Assembly: GCA_963773735.1 (NCBI GenBank)
Contig: CAVZCK010000031.1
Coordinates: 62,001 to 126,000, forward strand
Length of the DNA stretch: 64,000 nucleotides
Source of the DNA: CAVZCK01 sp963773735
GTDB lineage: Bacteria; Pseudomonadota; Alphaproteobacteria; Rhizobiales; Rhodomicrobiaceae
Direction of reading: 5' to 3'
Shown here: positions 19,365 to 28,396 of the stretch, one piece after another
Numbering within the stretch: the first letter of the stretch is position 1
Layout of the letters: the number at the start of each line of letters is the position of its first letter
Made by a program: the position numbers and the translations under genes
Notes under the pieces: generated by a model
Databases searched by the model: none
Told to the model about the DNA's origin: nothing
What the model saw: only the letters and a program-made list of their open reading frames with translations

Positions 19365-20140
19365 TCGATCCCAGCCGCGTTTTTGCGGGATTACCAGTGG
19401 GGCCTCGGGACGCGCTCCTACAGTGCTATCGGCAGATCATATCGAATTACCTTGAGCGCCGTTGGGAACCCTCCGAACTCAATGGCGGCAAGTTTTGTGA
19501 GGTCGTGTACGCGATCGTTTACGGGGCACTTTCGGGCAACTTCCCAGCGAAGGCTATGAAGCCAAAGAACATACGCGACGCTTGTCAGGCGTTCGAGAAG
19601 GCTGCGCCCGATCCGAACCGGGCGGGGGACCGAAGCCTGCGGATCTTGATCCCACGTCTGTTGCCCGTGCTCTACGAGATCCGCAACAATCGAGGCGTGG
19701 GACACGTCGGTGGCGATGTCGACCCGAACCATATGGATGCCGAAGCCGTGCAGGCGATGGCCAGCTGGGTCATGGCCGAGCTCGTTCGGGTTTTCCATGG
19801 GGGCACGACAGACGAGGCCCAAAGGACAGTCGATGCGCTCGTCGAACGGAAAACGCCGCTCATATGGGAAATTGACGGGATAAGGCGAGTGCTCGTCCCT
19901 AAAATGAGTGCTAAGAACAAGTCGCTCCTACTCCTCCATCGTTCATCGGACTGGGTCTCTGCGCCCGAACTGTTCGGTTGGGTTGGCTATTCAAACCTGA
20001 GCATGTTCCGACGCAAGGTTCTGGGTCAAATGCATGAAGATCGGCTGATCGAGTTCGAGCGCGTGGCTGACAAGGCGCACATCTCGCCGCTTGGAATCAA
20101 ATATGTCGAAACGAACTTGCTGACCGCCGCCGACAGATAG
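19361..20140 (+). CDS. HEPN-like plus winged-helix protein, candidate RNase effector
   Basis: A 259-residue protein. The helical N-terminal two thirds contain RNNRGVGH (about residue 108), matching the R-N-x5-H form of the HEPN ribonuclease motif, preceded by the helix GKFCEVVYAIVYGALSG seen in abortive-infection-type HEPN proteins. The C-terminal ~85 residues (from LIWEIDGIRR to GIKYVETNLL) look like a winged helix. HEPN proteins often cleave RNA during phage defence or as toxins. Coupled by 4-bp overlap to the upstream gene and followed by its own terminator, the pair forms a self-contained unit between leuA and core genes. The domain call is my reading of the motif, not a database match. 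Confidence 0.6.
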   Translation: MIDPSRVFAGLPVGPRDALLQCYRQIISNYLERRWEPSELNGGKFCEVVYAIVYGALSGNFPAKAMKPKNIRDACQAFEKAAPDPNRAGDRSLRILIPRLLPVLYEIRNNRGVGHVGGDVDPNHMDAEAVQAMASWVMAELVRVFHGGTTDEAQRTVDALVERKTPLIWEIDGIRRVLVPKMSAKNKSLLLLHRSSDWVSAPELFGWVGYSNLSMFRRKVLGQMHEDRLIEFERVADKAHISPLGIKYVETNLLTAADR

Positions 20141-20141
20141 A

Positions 20142-20168
20142 CCTTTGAGCGCGCTGCACGCTCAAAGG
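20142..20168 (+). terminator. Stem-loop after the HEPN-like gene
   Basis: CCTTTGAGCG and CGCTCAAAGG form a perfect 10-bp stem with a 7-base loop. It starts 2 bases after the stop codon. There is no clear T-run, so termination strength is uncertain, but it marks the end of the two-gene unit. Confidence 0.65.
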
Positions 20169-20253
20169 GGATTTGGATTGCCCGTGTGCAAAGCAATAGC
20201 GTGTCGCCGGCGTCAGCATCTACCATAAGTAGTTCCGGCTGCCTGTCCTTAGC

Positions 20254-21255
20254 CTACATCCGCCGATCGTAGAGCTGGTTCGGCGGCCGCCGCCTGTGCG
20301 TCTCGCGGCCCTGCCCATCGCCCTTGTCATGCTGACCGTAAGGGCCGCCATGCAAGGACCTGCCCGTCTCGCCGAGCCGAACATCGCGGTCATTCATATG
20401 CGGGCCGCGGCGGGCACCGAATTTGTCTGCCCCGAATTTGCGATCGCCCGGCTTGATCATCTGGTCATGGCCGGGGCCGTCACCATGAACGAGGCTGTCG
20501 GTATGCGCGGATTGGGTGCTGAAATTTCCGGGCGATCCCCAGCCTTTCGCTCTCACCGCGCCCTTGCCGTCGAACTCGCCGGCCTTCAGCGTCGCGGCGA
20601 CGAACGGCTTGCCGTGATTGACGGAGAAATGCGTCTCCCTGCTGGCCATCGCGAAATTCTGGTGTTTCACCTGCAAGGCGGTGGGTTGCCAGTGATGTTC
20701 TTTGGCGATCTCAAGTTCTGCATGGGTCGCTAAGAACTTTTGCCGTCCCGGACCGCCATTATAGCTGAAATCATGGACTCTCGTTTTATCGACGATCACG
20801 ACCTTTTCGTAAGTGTTGTGGATGACCACGTGATCGATGTGGGTGCAGGATCTGTTATACCAGAACACGCCGTGGTCCCAGTAGCCGCCGTAATAGCCGT
20901 AGCCCGGATACCCGTAACCATAGGCGACGCCGCCGTAGAAACCGACATGAGGCCCCCAATAGCCGGCGTGCCAATAATAGCTGTGTCCGTAATCATCCCA
21001 TTCCCAATAGCCCGGCGTCCAAAGCAGACCGGGCTCCGGCGGCAGCACCCAGGCTCCCGGAACCCAGTACCAGCCGTCCTCGTCATAGGCCCAATAGCCC
21101 GGCATCCAGATGTAGTCCGGCCCCGGCACGATGGGCTGGTCGTAAACGACGAGCGGGGGCGGCGCGACGGCGACAGAGACGAACACCCCCGCAAAGCCCC
21201 GAGATGGAATTGTGATCAGCAGGGCAAATAGACAGGCTGCAGCGATCTTTTTCAT
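20254..21255 (-). CDS. Exported WxxGxW-repeat protein
   Basis: A signal peptide (KKIAAACLFALLITIPSRGFA) is followed by repeats of the YxWxPGxW kind (residues about 45-105: WMPGYWAYD, WVPGAWV, WTPGYWEWD, WHAGYWG) and a Gly/Tyr-rich stretch, then a long His/Lys/Gly-rich basic tail. This matches the YXWGXW/BcpO-type repeat family, periplasmic or envelope proteins of unknown function often seen in Burkholderia and Rhizobiales. Full length; monocistronic by position. Three hundred and thirty-three residues, longer than many members because of the C-terminal tail. Confidence 0.8.
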   Translation of the reverse strand: MKKIAAACLFALLITIPSRGFAGVFVSVAVAPPPLVVYDQPIVPGPDYIWMPGYWAYDEDGWYWVPGAWVLPPEPGLLWTPGYWEWDDYGHSYYWHAGYWGPHVGFYGGVAYGYGYPGYGYYGGYWDHGVFWYNRSCTHIDHVVIHNTYEKVVIVDKTRVHDFSYNGGPGRQKFLATHAELEIAKEHHWQPTALQVKHQNFAMASRETHFSVNHGKPFVAATLKAGEFDGKGAVRAKGWGSPGNFSTQSAHTDSLVHGDGPGHDQMIKPGDRKFGADKFGARRGPHMNDRDVRLGETGRSLHGGPYGQHDKGDGQGRETHRRRPPNQLYDRRM

Positions 21256-21596
21256 GATCGATCCCCCACGGTGACATGGCCTCCGCTGCTGCTTGCGCGC
21301 TCCCGCGAGATAAGGCCTGCGCTCCGCACATAGACGCTGAGCTTTTTCTAAAAATTTGTTGCAATTTGGATGCTGTCTTCCGGCCTCATGAAATTGATGC
21401 GCAGTGCTCTAACATTACTTTGTCATAACTTCCCTTTATCTTGCTGCATCGACGATCGTACAGGCCAGCCCGACAGATGATCGACACGGGCCAAAGACTG
21501 GAAATCGAAGGATCACCCTCGAAGCACATCAGCTTGGGGCCGCTGAGCCGCGCGGGTCGGCAAGGCCGTCCGCGCCGAGCGCCATTTAATAATCGA

Positions 21597-22324
21597 CCTT
21601 GACGAGATAGAGCCCTGCAGGCCGGCGCGATCGGTCCGCAGCGCGTCCGGTCGCGTGCATCAAGCGCCGCGCGCAGATCGCTAGGTGACCATTTGCCTTC
21701 GCCGACGCGTTTCAGGCTGCCGACCATCGAGCGGACCTGATGATGGAGAAAGGACCGCGCCGCGGTGCGGATCATGATCTCCTCGCCAGAGCGCTCGACG
21801 CTGAGCACATCGAGCGTCTTCACCGGCGATTTCGCCTGACACTCCGCCGCGCGAAAGGTCGTGAAATCATGCCGCCCGACGAGATGCTGCGCGGCCTCGG
21901 CCATGGCCTCATGGTCGAGCTGCGGCCAAACGCGCCAGGCCCGGTCGCGATCGATCACCAGCGGCGCGAAGCGATTGACGATGCGGTAGAGATAATGGCG
22001 CTTGCGGGCGGAGAAACGCGCGTCGAAGCCTTCGCCCACCTGCTCGCAGGCCAGGATCGCGATCGGCGCGGGCTTTAGATGAAAGTTGACCGCCTTCATC
22101 ACCGTGTCGGGCGGCCAATCTTTCGTCAGATCGATATGCGCGACTTGGCCCAGCGCATGAACCCCGGAGTCCGTCCGCCCTGCCCCGCGCGGAATGAAGC
22201 TTTCGCCGCAAAAGGTAGTGACGGCGTCCCTCAGGCGCTCCTGAATGGAGGCTGCATTCGCCTGCATCTGCCAGCCGGCGAATGGCGTCCCGTCATATTC
22301 GATGAGCAGCTTGTAGCGTGGCAT
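21597..22324 (-). CDS. truA: tRNA pseudouridine synthase A, frameshifted near the 3' end
   Basis: Makes pseudouridine at tRNA positions 38-40. The catalytic Asp lies in GAGRTDSGVHALGQ (about residue 51), and SFLHHQVRSMVGSL is the conserved late block. The frame breaks within 21625-21634: after GPIAPA one extra base hides the normal ending GLYLVKVDY and a TAA at 21597-21599. With it removed the protein is about 242 residues, the usual size. The uncorrected frame would run on to 21386 with unrelated residues. Start is the ATG at 22324 (MPRYKLLIEYDG). Confidence 0.92.
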
Positions 22325-22368
22325 TCGAAGGCGAGGCCCTATTTCTCCCGGACTTTCCCTCCTCTCTT

Positions 22369-22484
22369 CGTCATCCCGGAAACCGCGCAGCGGTTGTCCG
22401 GGATCCAGCGTCGAACCCAAAGTCGTTTTGGCTCGCCGAAGCGCCTCCGATTAGCTTCGATCCCCGCTGCCGGGATGACGGGGA
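22369..22484. repeat. REP-like element bounded by CGTCATCCCGG / CCGGGATGACG
   Basis: An 11-bp inverted pair at the ends (22369-22379 and 22470-22480) with an inner CCGCGCAGCGG hairpin and a second GTCCGGGAT copy. The motif is that of common intergenic palindromic repeats in alphaproteobacteria. It sits between truA and tyrS (same strand). A related element, with CGTCGCCCCGG ends, occurs at 58522-58626. Confidence 0.65.
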
Positions 22485-22517
22485 GTGTTCGTATCAAATA
22501 AGAGCAGCGGTTGGGAC

Positions 22518-23772
22518 TCAAACCGGCCTAATCAACGCGTGCCGCTTCTTGCCGACGGACAGCTTGATGACGCCGTCCGCGTTAAGATGGCCCAAGGTCA
22601 GCTCGGCGCGATCATCGGTAATGGGCGCGTCATTGACCCGCGCGCCGCCGCCCTTGATCTGACGTCTCGCTTCGCCGTTCGACGTGGCAAGTCCGGCCTT
22701 CACGATCGCCGTCAACACGCCAAGTCCGGCCTCCAGCTCGGCGGCGGGAAGCTCGACCGTCGGCAGGCCCTCGGCGGCCTGTCCTTCGACAAAAGTGCGC
22801 CGCGCCGTCTCGGCCGCCGCCTCCGCCGCCGCTCGGCCGTGGGCAAGCGCCGTCGCCTCGGTCGCCAGCACGATCTTGGCCTCGTTGACCTCGGCTCCGT
22901 GAAGCGCCTCGCAGCCGCGCAATCTCCTCAAGCGGCAGATCGGTAAACAGTTTCAGGAACCGCCCGACATCGCCGTCCTCGGCATTGCGCCAGAACTGCC
23001 AATAATCGTAGGGGCTGAGCGCATCCGCATTGAGCCAGACCGCCCCTTGCGCGGTCTTGCCCATTTTGGCGCCAGACGCCGTCGTCAGCAGCGGCGTCGT
23101 CAAGCCGAACAGCTCGGCATTCTCGACCCGCCGCCCCAGCTCGACGCCGTTGACGATGTTGCCCCATTGATCGGAGCCGCCCATCTGCAAGCGGCAGCCA
23201 TAGCGCCGGTAAAGCTCCACGAAATCATAGGCCTGGAGCAGCATGTAGTTGAACTCGATGAATGTGAGCGGCTGCTCGCGTTCGAGCCGGAGCTTGACGC
23301 TGTCGAAGGTCAGCATCCGGTTGATGGTGAAATGCACGCCGTAATCGCGCAGGAAGTCGATGTAGCGCAGAGAGCTCAGCCATTCGTCATTATCGACCAT
23401 CAGCGCACCCTGCGGCCCGTCGTCGAAGCTGAGGAATTTGCCGAAGACCGTGCGGATGCCGGCTTTGTTCGCATCGATCTGCTCTTGGGTGAGCAGCTTG
23501 CGGCTTTCATCCTTGCCGGACGGATCGCCGACCTTGGTGGTGCCGCCGCCCATGAGTGCGATCGGCTTATGCCCGGTCTGCTGCAACCGGCGCAGCATCA
23601 TCAGGCTGAAGAGGTGACCGACGTGAAGGCTCGGCCCGGTACAGTCGAAGCCAACATACGCCGCCACAACCTGGCCGGCTGCCAATGCGTCCAGCCCTTC
23701 CAGATCGGTGCATTGGTGGATATAACCACGACTTTGCAGAGTCTTGATGAAATCGGATTTTGGTGTCGTCAT
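22518..23772 (-). CDS. tyrS: Tyrosyl-tRNA synthetase, frameshifted
   Basis: Charges tRNA-Tyr. The class I signature appears as PSLHVGHL (HIGH-like, about residue 48), the tyrosine pocket as QAYDFVELYRRYGCRLQMGG, and KMGKTAQGAVW is the KMSKS equivalent. The C-terminal S4 domain (from about 345) is in another frame: one extra base at 22911 in RLEALHGAEVNEAK. The corrected protein is about 417 residues, standard for the family. The S4 part ends with VGKKRHALIRPV. Start is the ATG at 23772 (MTTPKSDFIKTL). Essential gene, so an error is more likely than decay. Confidence 0.93.
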
Positions 23773-23812
23773 AGTGTCGGCTTTCGGCTGGCTTATCCTC
23801 GAGCCGCGGGGC

Positions 23813-23885
23813 GTAGTGGTCCGAATCCGGCATTTGCATCCGCTTGCAGCACGTTCGAGAGCAAATGCCGGAATCGGACCACTAC
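23813..23885. repeat. Palindromic element 1 (TAGTGG family)
   Basis: Arms 23813-23837 and 23861-23885 pair at 24 of 25 positions. The left arm holds TAGTGGTCCGAATCCGGCAT. Aligned with element 2 the arm reads TAGTGGnnCGAATyyGrCATTTG, showing both belong to one family. Confidence 0.75.
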
Positions 23886-23900
23886 CAACTTTATGAGTTG

Positions 23901-23978
23901 CTAGTGGAGCTTTTGAATTTGACATTTGAGCACGAGCTCGCGACAGGCGGGACTTAAATGTCAAATTCGCTCCACTAG
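23901..23978. repeat. Palindromic element 2 (CTAGTGG family)
   Basis: Left arm 23901-23927 and right arm 23956-23978. They pair fully except for a 4-base TTTT insertion in the left arm after CTAGTGGAGC. Ends are CTAGTG and CACTAG-like. Confidence 0.75.
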
Positions 23979-24058
23979 CCCCGAAACTGGCCGCGGCTCG
24001 GCTAACAGCAATAAAAGCAGCATTGCCTCGCCTCCGCGCGGACAACTCAAGAGATCGG

Positions 24059-24134
24059 CTAGTGTGGTGATCGGGAAGTCCCCTACATTGACTCGGCAAC
24101 CGCTTTTAGAGGACTTCCTGATCTAAAACCACAC
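24059..24134. repeat. Palindromic element 3 (CTAGTGTGG family)
   Basis: Left arm 24062-24081 (GTGTGGTGATCGGGAAGTCC) and right arm 24111-24134. The right arm carries a 4-base insertion at the same relative place as in element 2 and one mismatch. The unit begins with CTAGTG at 24059. Confidence 0.7.
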
Positions 24135-24164
24135 GAGAGACGGATAGTCGCGAGTATCTCTTTT

Positions 24165-24217
24165 GAATCCGAAGTTTGCTCGGGGCCAGACCGCAGCTTA
24201 AGGCGAACTTCGGATTC
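24165..24217. repeat. Palindromic element 4 (GAATCCGAAGTT)
   Basis: Arms 24165-24179 and 24203-24217 pair at 14 of 15 positions. It shares the TTTTGAAT-CGA core with element 2 but lacks the CTAGTG end. It is the last of four palindromes filling the 509-base gap between tyrS and anmK (divergent genes). Confidence 0.6.
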
Positions 24218-24281
24218 GGGACACGAGTTTGGCGGTTCTATAGCAGTTTCGAAATGCAGTTGCACGGTTTAGCGAGCCCCT

Positions 24282-25409
24282 ATGAAAGCGATCGGACTGA
24301 TGAGCGGCACGTCCATGGACGGGGTGGACGTGGCGCTGATTGAGACGGACGGCGAGCGGATTTTCGCCTTCGGGCCGGCTGCCGGGCATGCCTACAGCGA
24401 CGACGAACGCGCCATCCTTCGCCAAGCGGTTAACGCAGCGGTCGGGCTTACAGAGCGGTCCAAGCGGCCGGGAATCCTGGACGAGGCGGAGCGTCTCGTC
24501 ACCGAAATCCACGCTGAGGCAGTCAACATTTTCCTCGACGGGAACGGACTTGCCCCGGCCGAGATCGACGTCGTCGGCTTTCACGGCCAGACGGTCCTGC
24601 ATCGTCCGGATGCAGGGCTGACCGTTCAACTCGGCGACGGCCGTTTTCTCGCCGACCTGATCGGCATCGACGTGATCTACGATTTCCGCGCCAATGACGT
24701 GGCGGCGGGCGGCCAGGGCGCGCCCTTTGCACCGGTCTATCATCGTGCGCTTGCCGATGCCAGCGAGCTGCCGCGCCCGGCCGTGATCGTCAATCTCGGC
24801 GGCGTCGCCAATGTCACCTTCATCGGCGAGGATGACGGTCTGCTTGCCTTCGATACCGGCCCCGCCAATGCGATGATCGACGACTGGGTGTTGACGCACG
24901 CAGGGCTGCCGCGCGATGAGAACGGCCAGCTTGCCGCGGCCGGCGAAACCGACGGCCGCCGGCTGGAGGCTTTGCTCGCCGACCCTTATTTTCTGCGCAA
25001 GCCGCCGAAATCGCTCGACCGCAATGCCTTTCCGCTCGCCGCCGTCGAGGGACTGTCCCTGGAAGATGGCGCGGCCACGCTCACCGCCTTTACCGCCGCA
25101 TCGCTGATTTGCGGCATTGCGCATTTTCCGCAGGCGCCAAGACTGTTCGTCCTGAGCGGCGGCGGCACGCATAACGGAACGCTCGTTGCGACGCTGCGCA
25201 GGCTGCTGCCGGGCCGGGTCGAGATCGCCGATGATCTGGGCTGGAACGCCGACGCAATCGAAGCGCAGGCCTTTGCCTTCATGGCCGTGCGCTCGCTGAA
25301 AGGGCTGCCGATTTCCTTTCCGGGGACGACCGGCGTGCCGGAGCCGATGACGGGCGGAATTTTCGCTCAGCCCCAGGAGATGCAGCCGGCCGAAGACGAA
25401 TTCGGCTGA
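24282..25409 (+). CDS. anmK: Anhydro-N-acetylmuramic acid kinase
   Basis: Phosphorylates 1,6-anhydro-MurNAc to MurNAc-6-phosphate in cell-wall recycling (cytoplasm). MKAIGLMSGTSMDGVDVAL opens the protein, FHGQTVLHRP and NLGGVANVTF are family blocks, FDTGPANAMIDDW holds the catalytic Asp region, and LSGGGTHNGTL is the ATP-binding loop. The 375 residues are intact. It is divergent from tyrS across the palindrome block. Peptidoglycan recycling also links it to the NagZ-like protein at 11.4 kb and the two transglycosylases, although these are not adjacent. Confidence 0.93.
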   Translation: MKAIGLMSGTSMDGVDVALIETDGERIFAFGPAAGHAYSDDERAILRQAVNAAVGLTERSKRPGILDEAERLVTEIHAEAVNIFLDGNGLAPAEIDVVGFHGQTVLHRPDAGLTVQLGDGRFLADLIGIDVIYDFRANDVAAGGQGAPFAPVYHRALADASELPRPAVIVNLGGVANVTFIGEDDGLLAFDTGPANAMIDDWVLTHAGLPRDENGQLAAAGETDGRRLEALLADPYFLRKPPKSLDRNAFPLAAVEGLSLEDGAATLTAFTAASLICGIAHFPQAPRLFVLSGGGTHNGTLVATLRRLLPGRVEIADDLGWNADAIEAQAFAFMAVRSLKGLPISFPGTTGVPEPMTGGIFAQPQEMQPAEDEFG

Positions 25410-25548
25410 CGCCGGCTGGCTTTGAAGCGTCGAGTCTCGCGGCTCCGCTCGGGGCGAGCCCTGGCGGCGCTTATGATTCAGGCTGGCGTGTCGCGTTCAC
25501 CAATGGCGGCGCAATCCGCGGCCGCCATTCATTGCCTTGGCGAGCAAC

Positions 25549-26143
25549 TCAGGCGCCGGCCTCTTCTTCTTCGACCTCCGTTTCCGGCTGCATGGCATCC
25601 TCGTCGAACACCTCCGCGGCCAGTGCCAGAGCCTGCTCTTCCTCCTCATCCCGCATCACCGTGACATCCTCGCCGCGAGCCTGCCGCTCGGCTTCCTCGA
25701 GCGTGCGCGCAACGTTGATCGTGATCGCGACATTCACCTCCGGATGCAGGCCGACGCGAACCTCGTGCCGGCCGAGCATCTTGATCGGGCGGTCGAGCAG
25801 GATCTGCGAACGCGCGACGCTGAAGCCGCCCTCCGTGACGAGATCGGCAATATCCCGCGTCGAGACCGAGCCGTAGAGCTGGCCGGAGTCACTCGCCTGG
25901 CGCAGAACGATGAAGCTTTTGCCCTTCAGCTTGGCGCCGACCGCGTCGGCTTCCTTCTTCAGCTCCAGATTTCTGGCTTCGAGCTGGGCGCGCTGCTCGT
26001 CGAAATAGCTGAGATTGGCTCTTCGTCGCGCGCAGAGCCTTGCCCTTCGGCAGCAGGAAGTTGCGCGCATAGCCGTCCTTCACCTTGACGACGTCGCCCA
26101 TCTGGCCGAGCCGTCCGATACGTTCCAGAAGAATCACTTGCAT
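25549..26143 (-). CDS. rplI: Ribosomal protein L9, frameshifted
   Basis: MQVILLERIGRLGQMGDVVKVKDGYARNFLLPKGKALRAT is a canonical L9 start, but the frame then breaks. At 26020 one extra base (plus-strand T in GGCTCTT) must be removed to continue as KANLSYFDEQRAQLEARN and through the C-terminal RNA-binding domain (IADLVTEGGFSVARSQI) to 25549. The reconstructed protein has about 197 residues, with the Glu-rich tail common in Rhizobiales. Last gene of the rpsF-rpsR-DUF2232-rplI cluster, 13 bases after DUF2232. Confidence 0.93.
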
Positions 26144-26156
26144 TTTTCTTGCTCCT

Positions 26157-27165
26157 TCAAAGACCTGGCCCAGTCCGGTTTGCAGGCGGCATTTGCCGCC
26201 AAACGCGCTGGCGCAACTGCAGAAATGGTTCGACGAGTCCGAATGCGATCACGATGGGTGCGATCCACGGCGTGACGAAGAGGCCGACATAAAGGCCAAA
26301 GAGAACGAGCGGCTTCATCCGCGATCGCGCCAGCAGCACGTGCAGGACTGCGAGGCCCAGCAGCAGAAACGCTCCGGCGAAGGCACCCAGAAATGCCGTT
26401 CCGAACAGACCGATGAGGCCCGACGCCAGGCTGAGCACAACCGCGGCGAAGAAGGCGACAACGAGCAATGGGGGATATTCGATGCGGGTGAAGCCGGCGA
26501 CCGGCCGTTCGAGCAGCCCTGAGATGGCTGCGCTTTTTGCGGCAAGCCACAGATTGCCGATCATCACGAACAGCCAGAAGGCCGCCGCGAAAACGGGGAG
26601 AACATAGCGCGTGAACCGCTCGATGAATTCATCGAGCTGAACTCGGCCGAATTCGGGGCCGAGCATCGTCTGTAGCTGTCTCAAGGCGTCGTCGTCGAAC
26701 ATCGACCTGACCGCGTGGCGATAGGTTTCGCTGTCGCCGCCGAGGAAAACCAGCCCGAGCGAGACGAGCCCGCCGGCCATGACCGACGCCCAGGCAATGA
26801 TGCGGCCGAGCGGATACCATTCGATCGCAGCTCTGACCGGAGGGTGACGTCTCCTGCGGCCGCGCCTCGCCGGAACCATCCCGGTGCAGAAGGAAAAGAT
26901 AGGTGAGGGTCAGCCCCGGCAGACCGATGTAGAGGGCAAATGCGATCGCGGTCGGCAGAGTCTGAACCAGAACGAGAAGCAGCGAGGCGGAGAGCATCGA
27001 CAACAGCGCGGCACCCAACCCCCAGCCCATTCCGGCGAGCAGGACGGGAAGCGGTGTCAGATAGAAGAGCGCGACCGCCAGGGCCGAATTGTTGGCAAGC
27101 GAGGCGAACAGGACCGCCGCGACAAGTCCCGAGCCGATGCCGATCAGATTTGGCGATGCCGTCAT
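26157..27165 (-). CDS. DUF2232 polytopic membrane protein, frameshifted
   Basis: A membrane protein of about 335 residues with around eight helices, always found between rpsR and rplI in Rhizobiales and related to the YybS/DUF2232 family; function unknown. The first ~97 residues (from MTASPNLIGIGSG to YLFLLHRDG) are in one frame and the rest (from about VRAAIEWYPLGRIIAW) in another. The +1 change lies between 26826 and 26880. Both halves are hydrophobic and co-linear, so this is one gene with an error. Confidence 0.8.
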
Positions 27166-27297
27166 TTCGCTGTCCCGCTCGGAAGCGGTTAGAGGCAGGC
27201 TGGCGAAGCCACTGCCCCAACCAGGGCAAGACCGCAGAGCCAGATGCCGCCCTCGCCCAAAATTGTCATTCGTGCCGCAATGGCCGGATCGGCAGGC

Positions 27298-27543
27298 CTA
27301 TTTCACCAGATAAGGGAGAAGCCCCAGAAAACGGGCCCGCTTGATCGCCTGGGCCAGTTCACGCTGTTTCTTGGCGGAAACGGCAGTGATGCGGCTTGGG
27401 ACGATCTTCCCGCGCTCGGAGGTGAAGCGCTGCAGCAGCTTCACATCCTTATAGTCGATCTTGGGCGCATTATCGCCGGAAAACGGACAGGTCTTGCGGC
27501 GGCGCTGGAAAACCTTGCGGGTCGGTGCGGCGGCTGCGTTCAT
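27298..27543 (-). CDS. rpsR: Ribosomal protein S18
   Basis: An 81-residue S18 with the conserved RRRKTCPFSGDNAPKIDYKD and ITAVSAKKQRELAQAIKRAR blocks. Its ATG overlaps the corrected rpsF stop (ATGA), so S6 and S18, which bind next to each other on the ribosome platform, are translationally coupled here. Confidence 0.97.
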   Translation of the reverse strand: MNAAAAPTRKVFQRRRKTCPFSGDNAPKIDYKDVKLLQRFTSERGKIVPSRITAVSAKKQRELAQAIKRARFLGLLPYLVK

Positions 27544-28002
27544 GATTCGGCTCCTTCCCGGCTCTCCTCATGCCGTGGCGGACGGTCCCGGCGATGGCCG
27601 CCTCTCCGGTCGCCTCTGTCGCCTCTGTCGCCACGATCACCCCGGTCGCCGCGATCTCCAGGTCGCTCGATCACGATCGTCGGAGCGCTTCATCATTTGC
27701 GAAGGCTTGTCGTCGAGCTCCTTCATGCGGATGGTCATGAAGCGGATCACATCCGGAGACAGGCCCATCTGCCGCTCCATCTCCGTGACGGCCTCATGCG
27801 GGGCGTCCAGATTCATCAGCGAGAAATGCGCCTTGCGATTCTTCTTGATCTTGTAGGTGAGGGATTTCAGTCCCCAATATTCGACCTTGCCGACCTTGCC
27901 GCCATGCTCTTCGATGACGGTCTGATAGGTCTTCTGCAGGGCATTGGCCTGCTGCGCGGTGATATCCTGGCGCGCAAGAAAGACATGTTCGTAAAGCGGC
28001 AT
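27540..28002 (-). CDS. rpsF: Ribosomal protein S6, frameshifted in the C-terminal tail
   Basis: MPLYEHVFLARQDITAQQAN through RFMTIRMKELDDKPSQMMKR is a normal S6 body. The uncorrected frame stops at 27637. One extra base between 27660 and 27672 must be removed to reach the true tail, which repeats Arg-Gly-Asp (RPGDRGDRGDRGDRGDRRGG) and ends HEESREGAES with a TGA at 27540-27542. Arg/Asp-rich S6 tails are usual in alphaproteobacteria. First gene of the ribosomal operon. Confidence 0.93.
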
Positions 28003-28396
28003 GAATGCGCCTTTCCTCGACTCTGTCGCAATGCCTCGGCGCGAAGCCCCTTTTGAGCCGTTGTACGGAAAGGCCCAAGGAGGAAGACTCGAAAGAGCGG
28101 AAACACCGGGAGAATGCGGATATCACCCGCGACCGGATGGTGCGTCGCCGCAGCCAACCGGCTCCCGTTCAGCCTCCAACCGAAGCGGTGAGCTTGTGCT
28201 TATAAGCGAATTTCGGCGCTTGGCAAGCGGAACCGAAATCCGCGCCGGCAATGCCGCCGAACAAACCGACGAATTTACCTCGGCGAAGATGAACGAAAGC
28301 TTGACATCAAGGATGCAATAGTTGTCTTTGGCGCGCAATGCTGCTTCGGGCGGCAGCGAGGATCCGCATACGCTCAAGGTTATTTCATTCCCAAGA
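28003..28396. other. Divergent promoter region between rpsF and fabD
   Basis: About 390 bases separating the ribosomal operon (minus) from the fatty-acid operon (plus). The frame of fabD is open upstream to 28322, but those residues are not protein-like. A TTGACA-like -35 (28298-28303, CTTGACATC) is followed 17 bases later by a weak AATAGT/TATAGT-type -10. This is a reasonable sigma-70 promoter for fabD, unproven. Confidence 0.4.

Noticed and set aside
24059..24134. Palindrome 3 as a simple terminator for anmK or tyrS
   Set aside because: It is upstream of both divergent genes, and has no T-run.
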